Source: Massilia sp. (GTDB taxonomy: Bacteria; Pseudomonadota; Gammaproteobacteria; Burkholderiales; Burkholderiaceae_D). Taken from it: DNA of 6,634 nt. The notes under the pieces were generated by a model. The model worked only from the letters and a program-made list of their open reading frames with translations, did not search any database and was not told the DNA's origin. Positions 1 to 6,090 of the stretch are shown here, piece after piece. The translations under genes were made by a program, and so were the position numbers. The number at the start of each line of letters is the position of its first letter. The stretch's first letter is position 1. Where the stretch lies: the NCBI GenBank assembly GCA_028291845.1, contig JAQGNM010000498.1, forward strand, positions 1 to 6,634. Reading direction: 5' to 3'.

Positions 1-683
1 GGCAGCAGGTGGGTATGCAATGCGCTGGCCTTGAGCGCGCCGCGTCCCGCGATAAAATCGATGGTGGCGCCGCTGCGGTCGCGCGCCACCACGATATTGA
101 CCAATTCATCGGAGATGCCGCGCTTGCCGGCGACCCCGCCGCGCTTTCTCGGTGCTCGCGCCAGCTGTTTATTACCCTTTTCTGACTCCAGCAAAAACGT
201 CTCGTCCGCTTCGGCGATTCCCTGCAAGGAGGCCGGCCGGTCCAGCTTGGCCCACTGTAAAAAGCGGTGGCGCCACCGAAAGCTGGTATTGGGGTGAACG
301 GCGACTTTCTCGGCTGCGCTCTTGACGGTGCAGGCGGCATCGCGCAGACAGTCGCAATAGGCCAGCCACTTGTGTTTCAATCGCAGTCTCGCCAGTGGCG
401 TGCCGGTCAAACCGTTAAACGTGCGGGCGCAATCGCGGCAACGATAGCGCTGCAAGCCATTGGCAAAGCCATGCCGGCAAAAGCGCTTGCTCTGGCAACG
501 CGGGCAGGACATGTGTTCGCGGGCGAGTCGGTCGATAATGGCGGCGACAGGCGATCCATTGACCAGTTCCGACATGAAGCAGCACACGGCCAGACGCTGC
601 CGGGCGCTGCAGCGGCGCAGCCTGGCATACAGGTGCGGCAGATTCGGACGGCTGCGTTTACCACCACAGTTGCTTTTGGCCAT
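1..683 (-). CDS. IS1595-family (ISXO2-like) transposase, 3' end cut by window edge
   Basis: This DDE-type transposase would cut and paste the surrounding IS. The reading frame is open for 227 codons from ATG at 683 to the window edge, with no stop or frameshift. Visible parts in order are: a basic N-terminus; a zinc ribbon with two CxxC pairs (C60/C63 and C82/C85) followed by the typical RTFNGLTGTPLARLR stretch; a helix-turn-helix-like segment around residues 117-142 (SAAEKVAVHPNTSFRWRHRF); and the start of the catalytic domain with the first acidic residue D160 in GIAEADETFLLES. After that come the family's basic RKRGG..GKRGISDE run and a VVARDRSGATIDF strand. The second D and the E of the triad lie beyond the edge. 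GGAGAA (688-693, minus) is the ribosome binding site, 4 bases upstream. An in-frame ATG four codons earlier (695) is possible but would overlap that site. So far as visible, the gene looks intact. Confidence 0.9.
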   Translation of the reverse strand, partial: MAKSNCGGKRSRPNLPHLYARLRRCSARQRLAVCCFMSELVNGSPVAAIIDRLAREHMSCPRCQSKRFCRHGFANGLQRYRCRDCARTFNGLTGTPLARLRLKHKWLAYCDCLRDAACTVKSAAEKVAVHPNTSFRWRHRFLQWAKLDRPASLQGIAEADETFLLESEKGNKQLARAPRKRGGVAGKRGISDELVNIVVARDRSGATIDFIAGRGALKASALHTHLL

Positions 684-729
684 GCTGTTCTCCATGTGGA
701 TGGACGTAACAGGTTTGACCTCAGCAGTT

Positions 730-758
730 CAAATAGGTTCGATGGCGACCCATAGCAA
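730..758 (-). promoter_or_regulatory. Possible weak transposase promoter
   Basis: On the minus strand, TTGCTA (753-758) and TATTTG (730-735) are separated by exactly 17 bases and lie about 45-75 bases upstream of the transposase start. The match to sigma-70 hexamers is only 4/6 and 3/6, as expected of a weak IS promoter close to the terminal repeat. It is based on spacing and position alone. Confidence 0.25.
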
Positions 759-773
759 ACGGTGAAAGCGCCC

Positions 774-801
774 AAAAAAAAGCCCGCTCAGGGAGCGGGC
801 T
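774..801 (-). terminator. Rho-independent terminator, leftward
   Basis: AGCCCGCTC (781-789) and GAGCGGGCT (793-801) form a perfect 9-bp GC-rich stem with a 3-base loop. On the minus strand the stem is followed by eight T (774-781), the classic intrinsic terminator form. Read on the + strand it is followed only by GAATCTATTTTCTT, so rightward activity would be weak. No leftward gene is visible between 801 and the divergent + strand genes. It now sits immediately upstream of the IS transposase and would shield it from read-through entering from the right. Confidence 0.85.
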
Positions 802-883
802 GAATCTATTTTCTTGGAGGAGAATAGAGGAGACAGGTGCTATATTGTTGCATTGCAAAACATTTGGCAAATTTTTGTTCGTG

Positions 884-901
884 ATAAGCGATATAAGCGA
901 C
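884..901 (+). repeat. Tandem 9-bp repeat ATAAGCGA(T/C) upstream of the small ORF
   Basis: ATAAGCGAT (884-892) is followed directly by ATAAGCGAC (893-901), two copies one helical turn apart with one mismatch. It lies in an AT-rich stretch (841-910) about 50-70 bases before the start codon at 953. TATAAG (892-897) inside it matches a -10 box at 5 of 6 positions, but no good -35 box is found at the proper distance. It could be a regulator site over the promoter of the small gene, or chance. Confidence 0.3.
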
Positions 902-952
902 ACGTATAGCAGGTGCGACAGCGCCCGCCAGCGTGGTTTTTCCGAGGGAATC

Positions 953-1183
953 ATGGTCACTGTGGTCCGACACCGCAAGGTCAATATCGTGCAGCTCGGC
1001 GCCGGCGAGCCGATCGGCGATCACTGCCGCCCCGGCGACATCGCCCTGGTGGCCAATGCCGATGGCTGGTCGCTGCATTTTCTGGCGGCCGACGGCGCCA
1101 TCGACAGTTACGACAAGCCGTATGCCAGCGAAAAGGAAGCATTGTGGGCGGCCAAGGCCGCCGCCGAATACGGATTCAGTTAG
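953..1183 (+). CDS. Small hypothetical protein, 76 aa
   Basis: I do not recognise a named family. ATG at 953 is preceded by GAGGGA (944-949) close upstream, and codon use from here is strongly GC3-biased like the neighbouring genes, while the open frame further upstream (back to a TTG near 845) is AT-rich and not coding-like. The 76-residue product has no signal peptide or membrane segment. It begins MVTVVRHRKVNIVQLG, has a central beta-rich part with GDIALVANADGWSLHFL, and ends in an acidic-to-helical tail (KEALWAAKAAAEYGF). It resembles a small single-domain cytosolic beta-alpha protein. It lies alone between the terminator region and the receptor operon, in the same direction as the operon but 259 bases away. 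The coding call is fairly sure; its function is unknown. Confidence 0.7.
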   Translation: MVTVVRHRKVNIVQLGAGEPIGDHCRPGDIALVANADGWSLHFLAADGAIDSYDKPYASEKEALWAAKAAAEYGFS

Positions 1184-1442
1184 CTGCAGCGCCTCCGCTG
1201 CCACGGGGCGGCCATACGGATCGCAGCCATCCGGTACCGCGCCATGCAGCTGTGCCATCCGCAGCCGGCACACATCCCCCCGGTGTCGCGCAATAAGCTA
1301 ATGTGCGCTCCAGCCATCCAATTAAACGCCCACTGTCTGCTCGGCAAGTTATCATTGCGGAAATCCCGCCCAAGCCTCGCGGGGAAACATGCGTCCGGTG
1401 TCGATCGCCGGGCCGTGCCCACTGTACCGTACCATAGTCGCA
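1184..1442 (+). other. Intergenic leader before the receptor operon
   Basis: No gene is supported here. TATCAT (1350-1355) matches a -10 box at 5 of 6 positions but lacks a convincing -35 box. CCCGC (1365-1369) can pair with GCGGG (1379-1383) across a 9-base loop just before an alternative start at 1389. GCCCACTGT occurs twice (1328-1336 and 1417-1425), and GTACC is repeated in tandem (1424-1433). I compared the leader with the cobalamin and cyclic-di-GMP riboswitch motifs I know and found no convincing match. The operon promoter most likely lies here. Confidence 0.35.
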
Positions 1443-3380
1443 ATGTTAAAAAGATCACTTTCCGCCTCGATGTTGCTTGCCGCCGCCGCTGTCCATGGCA
1501 CCGCCGGCGCCAGCGACGCACCCCGGCCGGGCGCGCAGGTGGCGCTGGTCGATTTTTCCCTCGAACAGTTGACCGACGTTGTCGTCACTTCGGTATCGCG
1601 CCAGGAAACCCGCCTGGCCGAGACGCCCGCTTCGGTCTACCTGATCAGCGGCGCCGACATCCGCCGCGCCGGCGCCACCAGCCTGCCCGAAGCGTTGCGG
1701 CTGGCGCCCAATCTGCAGGTGGCGCGCTCCGACAGCCGCAACTGGTCGATCACCGCGCGCGGCTTCAATTCGGGCCTGGAAAACAAGCTGCTGGTCATGA
1801 TCGACGGCCGCAGCATTTATTCGCCGCTGTTCTCGGGCGTGTTCTGGGACAGCCAGGACGTGTTGATGGAAGATATCGACCGCATCGAAGTCATCAGCGG
1901 GCCGGGCGCCACCATCTGGGGCGCCAACGCGGTCAATGGCGTCATCAACATCATCACCCGCAATGCGGCCGACACCCAGGGTGTGTTCGCCGCCATTACC
2001 AGCGGCAACCGCGGCGATAGCGGCGCGGCCCGCTTCGGTGGCGTGCTGGGCAACGGCGGCCATTACCGCGTGTATGCCCAGTACAATCAGGCCGAGCCGA
2101 CCAGCAACGAGCCGGGCCAGGCGCGCAGCGTCGATGCCGGCGGCTGGCGCCGCCGCCAGGCCGGCCTGCGTGCCGACTGGGTCGGCAGCGTGCATGACGT
2201 CACCATCAGCGCCGACGCCTATCAGGGCACCCTCGACGGCACCACCCAGCCCGACCTCGACCAGTCCGGCGCCAACCTGCTGGCCCGCGTCAGCAGCCGC
2301 CTGGCGGACGGCTCGGCGCTGCGCCTGCAAGCCTACCTCGACCATATCGAGCGCAACCAGCCGCGCGTGGGTGCCCAGGTGCTCGACACGCTCGACCTGG
2401 ACGGCCAGCACAGCGTGGGCATCGGCGCGGCGCAACGCCTGACCTGGGGCGGCGGCGTGCGGCTGCTGCGCGACCGTTTCAACAACAGCGGCGTGCTGCA
2501 GTTCTTTCCGGCCGAGCGCAGCTCGCGCCTGGGCAACGTGTTCGCGCAAGATGAAATCACCTTGCGCCCGGCGCTGCGGCTGACCGCCGGCCTGAAGCTC
2601 GAGCACAACGGCTACACCGGCTGGGAAGTGCTGCCGAACTTGCATCTGGGCATGAACCTGGATGACAACAATTTGCTGTGGACGGGACTGTCGCGCACGG
2701 TGCGCGCCCCGTCCCGCATCGACCGCGACCTGTTCATCCCCACCCCGCGCGGGCCGACGCCGTACAGCATCGCCGGCGGCCCGGACTTCGTCTCGGAAAC
2801 TGCGAGCGTGCTCGAAGTGGGCTACCGGGGGCAGGGCAGCGGCCCGGCGCTGGCCGGCCTGAGCTATGCGGCGACCGTGTTCTACAGCGACTACGAGCGC
2901 CTGCGCACGCTCGAGCCGGGCAATCCGCTCGGTCCGCAATTTCGCAACATGGGCCGGGGCGAGGCCAGGGGCGTCGAATTATGGGCGCGCTGGCAAGTGC
3001 GCGCCGGCTGGCGCCTGTCCGGCGGCCTGGTGGTGCAGGACGTACGCACGCGTCTGTTGCCGGGCAGCCTGGACGCGTCAGGCATGAGCGGGCTGGCCAC
3101 CAACGATCCGTCCAATCACTGGCAGTTGCGCAGCTCGCACGACCTGACCGATACCGTGCAGGCCGATGTCGCCCTGCGCCACGTCGGCAGGCTGCCGTCG
3201 CCGGCGGTGCCGGCATATACCGAGTTCGATGCCCGCCTGGCCTGGCAGCCGGTCAACCACGTCTCATTGTCGCTGGCCGGGCAAAACCTGCTGCGCGCCG
3301 GCCACGTCGAATTCGGCGCGCCAGGCACCGCCCAGCGCGTCGAGCGCGCCGTCGCCGTCAAACTGGCGCTGCGGTTTTGA
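1443..3380 (+). CDS. TonB-dependent outer-membrane receptor
   Basis: This is a 645-residue outer-membrane beta-barrel with an N-terminal plug, the size of CirA/BtuB-like receptors. Residues 1-23 form a signal peptide (MLKRSLSASMLLAAAAVHGTA, cut near AGA-SDA). A TonB-box-like DVVVTSV is at 45-51, inside the SLEQLTDVVVTSVSR block common to one plug-domain subgroup. The plug continues to about 175 with LPEALRLAPNLQVARSDSRNWSITARGFN, LLVMIDGRSIYSPLFSGVFW, IDRIEVISGPGATIWGANAV and NGVINIITRNA. The rest is barrel with alternating strands, ending VERAVAVKLALRF with the C-terminal Phe expected for BAM recognition. The ligand cannot be read from the sequence. The start is chosen at 1443 because it gives a normal signal peptide. 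An in-frame ATG at 1389 has GGGGA upstream and would add 18 residues, but with codons unlike the rest. Two bases separate its stop from the YfiR-like gene, so the receptor is probably the outer-membrane input of the signalling operon, and may act as sensor as well as or instead of transporter. Confidence 0.93.
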   Translation: MLKRSLSASMLLAAAAVHGTAGASDAPRPGAQVALVDFSLEQLTDVVVTSVSRQETRLAETPASVYLISGADIRRAGATSLPEALRLAPNLQVARSDSRNWSITARGFNSGLENKLLVMIDGRSIYSPLFSGVFWDSQDVLMEDIDRIEVISGPGATIWGANAVNGVINIITRNAADTQGVFAAITSGNRGDSGAARFGGVLGNGGHYRVYAQYNQAEPTSNEPGQARSVDAGGWRRRQAGLRADWVGSVHDVTISADAYQGTLDGTTQPDLDQSGANLLARVSSRLADGSALRLQAYLDHIERNQPRVGAQVLDTLDLDGQHSVGIGAAQRLTWGGGVRLLRDRFNNSGVLQFFPAERSSRLGNVFAQDEITLRPALRLTAGLKLEHNGYTGWEVLPNLHLGMNLDDNNLLWTGLSRTVRAPSRIDRDLFIPTPRGPTPYSIAGGPDFVSETASVLEVGYRGQGSGPALAGLSYAATVFYSDYERLRTLEPGNPLGPQFRNMGRGEARGVELWARWQVRAGWRLSGGLVVQDVRTRLLPGSLDASGMSGLATNDPSNHWQLRSSHDLTDTVQADVALRHVGRLPSPAVPAYTEFDARLAWQPVNHVSLSLAGQNLLRAGHVEFGAPGTAQRVERAVAVKLALRF

Positions 3381-3382
3381 TC

Positions 3383-3985
3383 ATGACGCGTCCCGCTGCC
3401 TCGCCCGCCCGCCTGCGCCGCGCCCTGGTGGCGGGCGTGGCGCGCCTGTCCAAGTGGGTGCTGGTGGCGGCGCTGGCGACGCCGGTGCTGCCGGCGCTGG
3501 CGCGCCAGGACGCCGCCCTCGAGCGCAGCGTGAAGGCGGCGTTCCTGTATAAATTTCTCGGCTACACTGATTTTCCCGCGCACGCCTTCAGCGATCCCGG
3601 CGCCGCCATCGTCATCGGCGTGGCCGGCTCCGACGATATGGCCGCCGAAGTACGCCGCATCGTTGCCGGCCGCACCATCGGCGGGCGCCCGGTGACCGTG
3701 CGCTCGCTGCGCGAGGGGGAGACGATGGCGCCGGTGCACCTGTTATTTGTGGCAGGGTCCGACTGCGCGCGAGTGGCGCGGATATTGCGCCAGTCGTCCC
3801 CTGGGCCGATACTATCGGTAAGCGAGTGCGGCAATGGCCTGCAGGCCGGCAGCACCATCAATTTCAAGATCATCGACCAGCATGTGCGTTTCGACGTCTC
3901 GCTCGATGCCGCCGAAAAAAACAATATCAAACTGAGTTCGCGTCTGCTTTCCGTCGCAAACCACGTCAGTAAAGGAGCACCTTAA
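3383..3985 (+). CDS. YfiR/DUF4154-family periplasmic regulator
   Basis: This 200-residue exported protein matches the YfiR (DUF4154) pattern. A long basic N-terminus (six Arg/Lys before residue 25) and a hydrophobic segment (25-39) lead to a cleavage site near ALA40-RQD. The mature part opens with LERSVKAAFLYKFLGYTDFP (family signature VKAAFLYKF..Y..WP). It continues with IVIGVAGSDDMAAEVRRIVAGRTIGGRPVTVR, then HLLFVAGSDC and PILSVSECGNGLQAGSTINF, and ends with VRFDVSLDAAEKNNIKLSSRLLSVA, matching the family's closing RFEIN...A....L.iSS.LL motif. Mature cysteines C128 and C149 could form a disulfide. In Pseudomonas, YfiR binds the periplasmic domain of the CHASE8 diguanylate cyclase YfiN and represses it, and is sequestered by YfiB. 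Here the next gene has a CHASE8-type domain fused to a kinase, so a repressor or ligand-relay role on that kinase is the natural inference. It is translationally linked to both neighbours (2-base gap before, TAATG overlap after). Confidence 0.88.
   Translation: MTRPAASPARLRRALVAGVARLSKWVLVAALATPVLPALARQDAALERSVKAAFLYKFLGYTDFPAHAFSDPGAAIVIGVAGSDDMAAEVRRIVAGRTIGGRPVTVRSLREGETMAPVHLLFVAGSDCARVARILRQSSPGPILSVSECGNGLQAGSTINFKIIDQHVRFDVSLDAAEKNNIKLSSRLLSVANHVSKGAP
3973..3977 (+). promoter_or_regulatory. Strong ribosome binding site of the kinase gene
   Basis: AGGAG lies 7 bases before the ATG at 3985, inside the last codons of the YfiR-like gene. It fixes the kinase start at 3985 and, with the TAATG overlap, points to coupled translation. 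Confidence 0.8.
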
Positions 3986-5880
3986 TGCCGAACGACAGTG
4001 GCTCGGTCCGCAGCAAACTGATCATGATGGCGGTGTCGACCACCTTCGTGGCGCTGTTTTCCGCCGCCATCGCCATGTTGCTGTACGACCTGCGCACGTT
4101 CCAGCAAACCTGGGTCGACGATCTGACCGCGCAGGCCGACATCATCGCCGCGGTGACGGCGCCGGCGCTGGCGTTTACCGACGCCAAGGCGGCCAGCCAG
4201 AATCTCGCCGTGCTGCGGGTGCGCCCGCAAATCGTCGCCGGCGCCGTCTACACCGCCGGCGGCGCGCGGTTTGCCTCGTACGCCCAGCAGCAGTCGCAGG
4301 ACCTGAGTTTTCCGGACAAGCCGGGCGCGCCCGGCGCGCGCGTCGAACATGGCGAGCTGGTGGTGGTGCGCAACATCGTCGACAACGGAGAATTGCTCGG
4401 CACGGTCTATCTGCGTACCCGCTACGACCTGGTCGGACGCCTGCTCAGTTACGCCGCCATCCTCGGCGTGGTGATGCTGGCGGCGCTGGTGATCGCCGCC
4501 CTGGTCGCTTCGCGCCTGCAGAAAAGCATCACCCGCCCGCTGATGGCGGTGACCAATGTGGCCCGCGACGTCATGCAGCAGCGCGATTTCACCTTGCGCG
4601 TGCCCGGTAACGACAAGGGTGAAATCGGCGTGCTGGTGACGGCGTTCAACGACATGCTGGCCGAAATCGGCCGCCGCTCGCACGCGCTGCAGGAAGCCAA
4701 TCTGACGCTCGAACACGAAGGCCAGGTGCGCCACCGTGCCGAGCAGGCGCTGCTGACCGCCGACCGCCGCAAGGACGAATTTCTGGCCACCTTGGCGCAC
4801 GAGCTGCGCAACCCGCTGGCGCCGATCAGGACCGGTCTGGACATCCTGCGCCTTCGCAGCGGCGACGCCCAGGCCACCCAGCGCGCCACCGACATCATGG
4901 AACGCCAGCTGCGCCAGATGGTGCGGCTGGTCGACGATCTGCTCGACGTCTCGCGCATCAATACCGGCAAATTCGCCATCAAGATGGGCAGGGTCGAACT
5001 GAAGGCGGTGGTCAACGACGCCCTCGAGGTGGTGCGTTCCTACATCGAGCTGCACGGCCATGAACTGGTGATCGACCTGCCGGACCGCCCGGTGTTTCTC
5101 AACGGTGACGCCACCCGGCTGGCGCAGGTGCTGTCGAACCTGCTCAACAACGCCGCCAAGTACACCAACCGGGGCGGGCGCGTCTCGCTGTCGGCGCGGG
5201 TCGAAGACAAGACCCTGATCGTGTGCGTGGCCGACAACGGCATCGGCATCGCGCCCGACATGATTGCCAATGTGTTCGAAATGTTCGTGCAGGTCGATTC
5301 GACGCTGGAGCGCACCAACGCCGGCCTGGGCGTCGGCCTGTCGCTGGCCAGAAAACTGGTGGAGCTGCACCACGGCAGCATCGAAGCGAAGAGCGCCGGC
5401 ATCGGCCGCGGCACCGAGTTCACCGTGCGCCTGCCGATCGTGGTCGAACCGGAACTGCCGACCAAGTCGATGCCGGCCGCCTTCATCAGCGCCGAAACCT
5501 ACCGCATCCTGCTGGCCGACGACAATGTCGACTTCGTCAACAGCATCGGCGCCCTGTTGTCGGCGATGGGGCACAGCGTGGTGATCACCCACAACGGCCC
5601 CGACGCGCTGACGGCCGCGGCGCGCTTTTGCCCGGATTTCGCGTTTCTCGACATCGGCCTGCCGCAAATGTCCGGCTACGACCTGGCGCGCGGCATCCGC
5701 AAGCTCGCCTGCGGGCCGATGACCTTGTTGATCGCGGTGACCGGCTGGGGCCAGGAAAAGGACCGCCAGCTGGCCTTCGAGGCGGGCTTCGACCATCACA
5801 TGGTCAAACCGGTGCGCTTCGAGCAAATCGAGGAGATATTGTCGAATCGGGCGATCGTCAAGAAAGCCACGCGCACTTGA
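3985..5880 (+). CDS. CHASE8-HAMP hybrid sensor histidine kinase with receiver domain
   Basis: This 631-residue inner-membrane kinase has a short cytoplasmic N-terminus and TM1 at about 12-34. A periplasmic CHASE8-type sensor spans about 36-145 (DLTAQADIIAAVTAPALAF, TDAKAASQNLAVL, then GAVYTAGGARFASY). TM2 is at about 153-176, followed by HAMP to about 230 and a coiled-coil linker to about 258. HisKA has H272 in AHELRNPLAPIR. HATPase_c has an N box at 385-394 (NLLNNAAKYT), G1 DNGIGIAP at 417-424, an F box near FEMFVQ and G2 GLGVGLSLA at 447-455. The C-terminal receiver (about 505-620) has acidic pair D512/D513, phospho-acceptor D556 (FAFLDIGLPQMSGYDL), T586 and K608 (HMVKP). All catalytic residues seen are intact. 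CHASE8 is known from YfiN/TpbB-type cyclases, the partner of YfiR. No HPt domain or separate regulator follows, so phosphate from D556 must pass to an HPt encoded elsewhere, or the receiver acts on the kinase itself. It is the last gene of the operon. Confidence 0.93.
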   Translation: MPNDSGSVRSKLIMMAVSTTFVALFSAAIAMLLYDLRTFQQTWVDDLTAQADIIAAVTAPALAFTDAKAASQNLAVLRVRPQIVAGAVYTAGGARFASYAQQQSQDLSFPDKPGAPGARVEHGELVVVRNIVDNGELLGTVYLRTRYDLVGRLLSYAAILGVVMLAALVIAALVASRLQKSITRPLMAVTNVARDVMQQRDFTLRVPGNDKGEIGVLVTAFNDMLAEIGRRSHALQEANLTLEHEGQVRHRAEQALLTADRRKDEFLATLAHELRNPLAPIRTGLDILRLRSGDAQATQRATDIMERQLRQMVRLVDDLLDVSRINTGKFAIKMGRVELKAVVNDALEVVRSYIELHGHELVIDLPDRPVFLNGDATRLAQVLSNLLNNAAKYTNRGGRVSLSARVEDKTLIVCVADNGIGIAPDMIANVFEMFVQVDSTLERTNAGLGVGLSLARKLVELHHGSIEAKSAGIGRGTEFTVRLPIVVEPELPTKSMPAAFISAETYRILLADDNVDFVNSIGALLSAMGHSVVITHNGPDALTAAARFCPDFAFLDIGLPQMSGYDLARGIRKLACGPMTLLIAVTGWGQEKDRQLAFEAGFDHHMVKPVRFEQIEEILSNRAIVKKATRT

Positions 5881-5900
5881 TGCGCTGTGCTGGTCAATGC

Positions 5901-5918
5901 CTGGCGCTGCGGCGCCGG
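5901..5918 (+). other. Hairpin with UNCG-type tetraloop after the kinase stop
   Basis: CTGGCGC (5901-5907) and GCGCCGG (5912-5918) form a 7-bp stem (one T-G pair) closed by C-G around TGCG, a UNCG-class stable tetraloop in RNA. It lies 20 bases after the operon's stop codon. No T-tract follows, so it is not a standard intrinsic terminator. It may stabilise the mRNA 3' end or mark where Rho-dependent termination is trimmed back. Confidence 0.45.
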
Positions 5919-5932
5919 GCGACAGTGGCTAA

Positions 5933-5967
5933 GCAACAACGTGTTGCAAAAATGCTCAAGAATTCTT
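5933..5967 (+). repeat. Two short inverted repeats in the intergenic region
   Basis: GCAACA (5933-5938) and TGTTGC (5942-5947) form a perfect 6-bp dyad around a 3-base centre. AAGAATTCTT (5958-5967) is a perfect 10-bp palindrome whose centre lies about 22 bases further on, roughly two helical turns. Both lie in the AT-richer stretch upstream of the TPR gene and could be operator sites. No known regulator motif is recognised. Confidence 0.3.
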
Positions 5968-5976
5968 CCTGAAAGA

Positions 5977-6005
5977 TTGTTCAATATCTATCTCTGAGTT
6001 ACCTT
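5977..6005 (+). promoter_or_regulatory. Candidate weak promoter for the TPR gene
   Basis: TTGTTC (5977-5982) and TACCTT (6000-6005) are separated by 17 bases in the most AT-rich part of the gap, leaving a leader of about 80 bases before the start at 6091. Each hexamer matches the sigma-70 consensus at only about half its positions. Confidence 0.2.
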
Positions 6006-6090
6006 ACAGCGTTTGCGCGATGGCGGACTGGACAGGGTGAAGCCTGGCCTGCCGCTCTCCACGGCCTGGCCGATCAGCTGCGAGGAACTC

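Larger units (their letters stand above)
1..773 (-). mobile_element. IS1595-family insertion sequence, partial (left part outside window)
   Basis: The element is defined by its transposase gene, which reads leftward from 683 and is cut by the window edge. The transposase-proximal end is placed near 770-773, where the minus strand reads GGGCGCTTTCACCG just after an A8 tract. This boundary is an inference: the other terminal inverted repeat lies outside the window, so no repeat pair can be matched. The gap of about 90 bases between start codon and inferred end is normal for a simple one-gene IS. The family usually makes 8-bp target duplications, which would fall in the A-tract at 774-781. Confidence 0.6.

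Noticed and set aside
845..952. N-terminal extension of the 76-aa protein to a TTG start
   Set aside because: The stretch is AT-rich, has no coding bias, and a good ribosome site precedes the ATG at 953.
806..1273. Leftward open frame of 155 codons that could have used the terminator at 774-801
   Set aside because: It is antisense to the better-supported 76-aa gene, has no ribosome site or recognisable domain, and its composition follows the shadow of the + strand codons.
1310..1400. Cobalamin or cyclic-di-GMP riboswitch in the receptor leader
   Set aside because: Only a CCACTG-like fragment is present; the other conserved boxes and stems of either class are not seen.
1455..2939. Long leftward open frame (494 codons) antisense to the receptor
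   Set aside because: The receptor frame has full plug and barrel motifs; the antisense product is a low-complexity Ala/Arg/Gly-rich shadow typical of high-GC genes.
2678..3382. Extension of the YfiR-like gene upstream, in the frame overlapping the receptor
   Set aside because: The added residues are an out-of-frame shadow of the barrel; the ATG at 3383 gives a proper signal peptide and the expected family length.
3982..5826. Long leftward open frame (614 codons) antisense to the kinase
   Set aside because: It mirrors the kinase codons, yields His/Gln/Arg-rich nonsense without domains, and the kinase itself has every catalytic motif.
5901..5918. Intrinsic terminator after the kinase gene
   Set aside because: The hairpin is stable but no T-tract follows on the + strand, so it was listed only as a hairpin.
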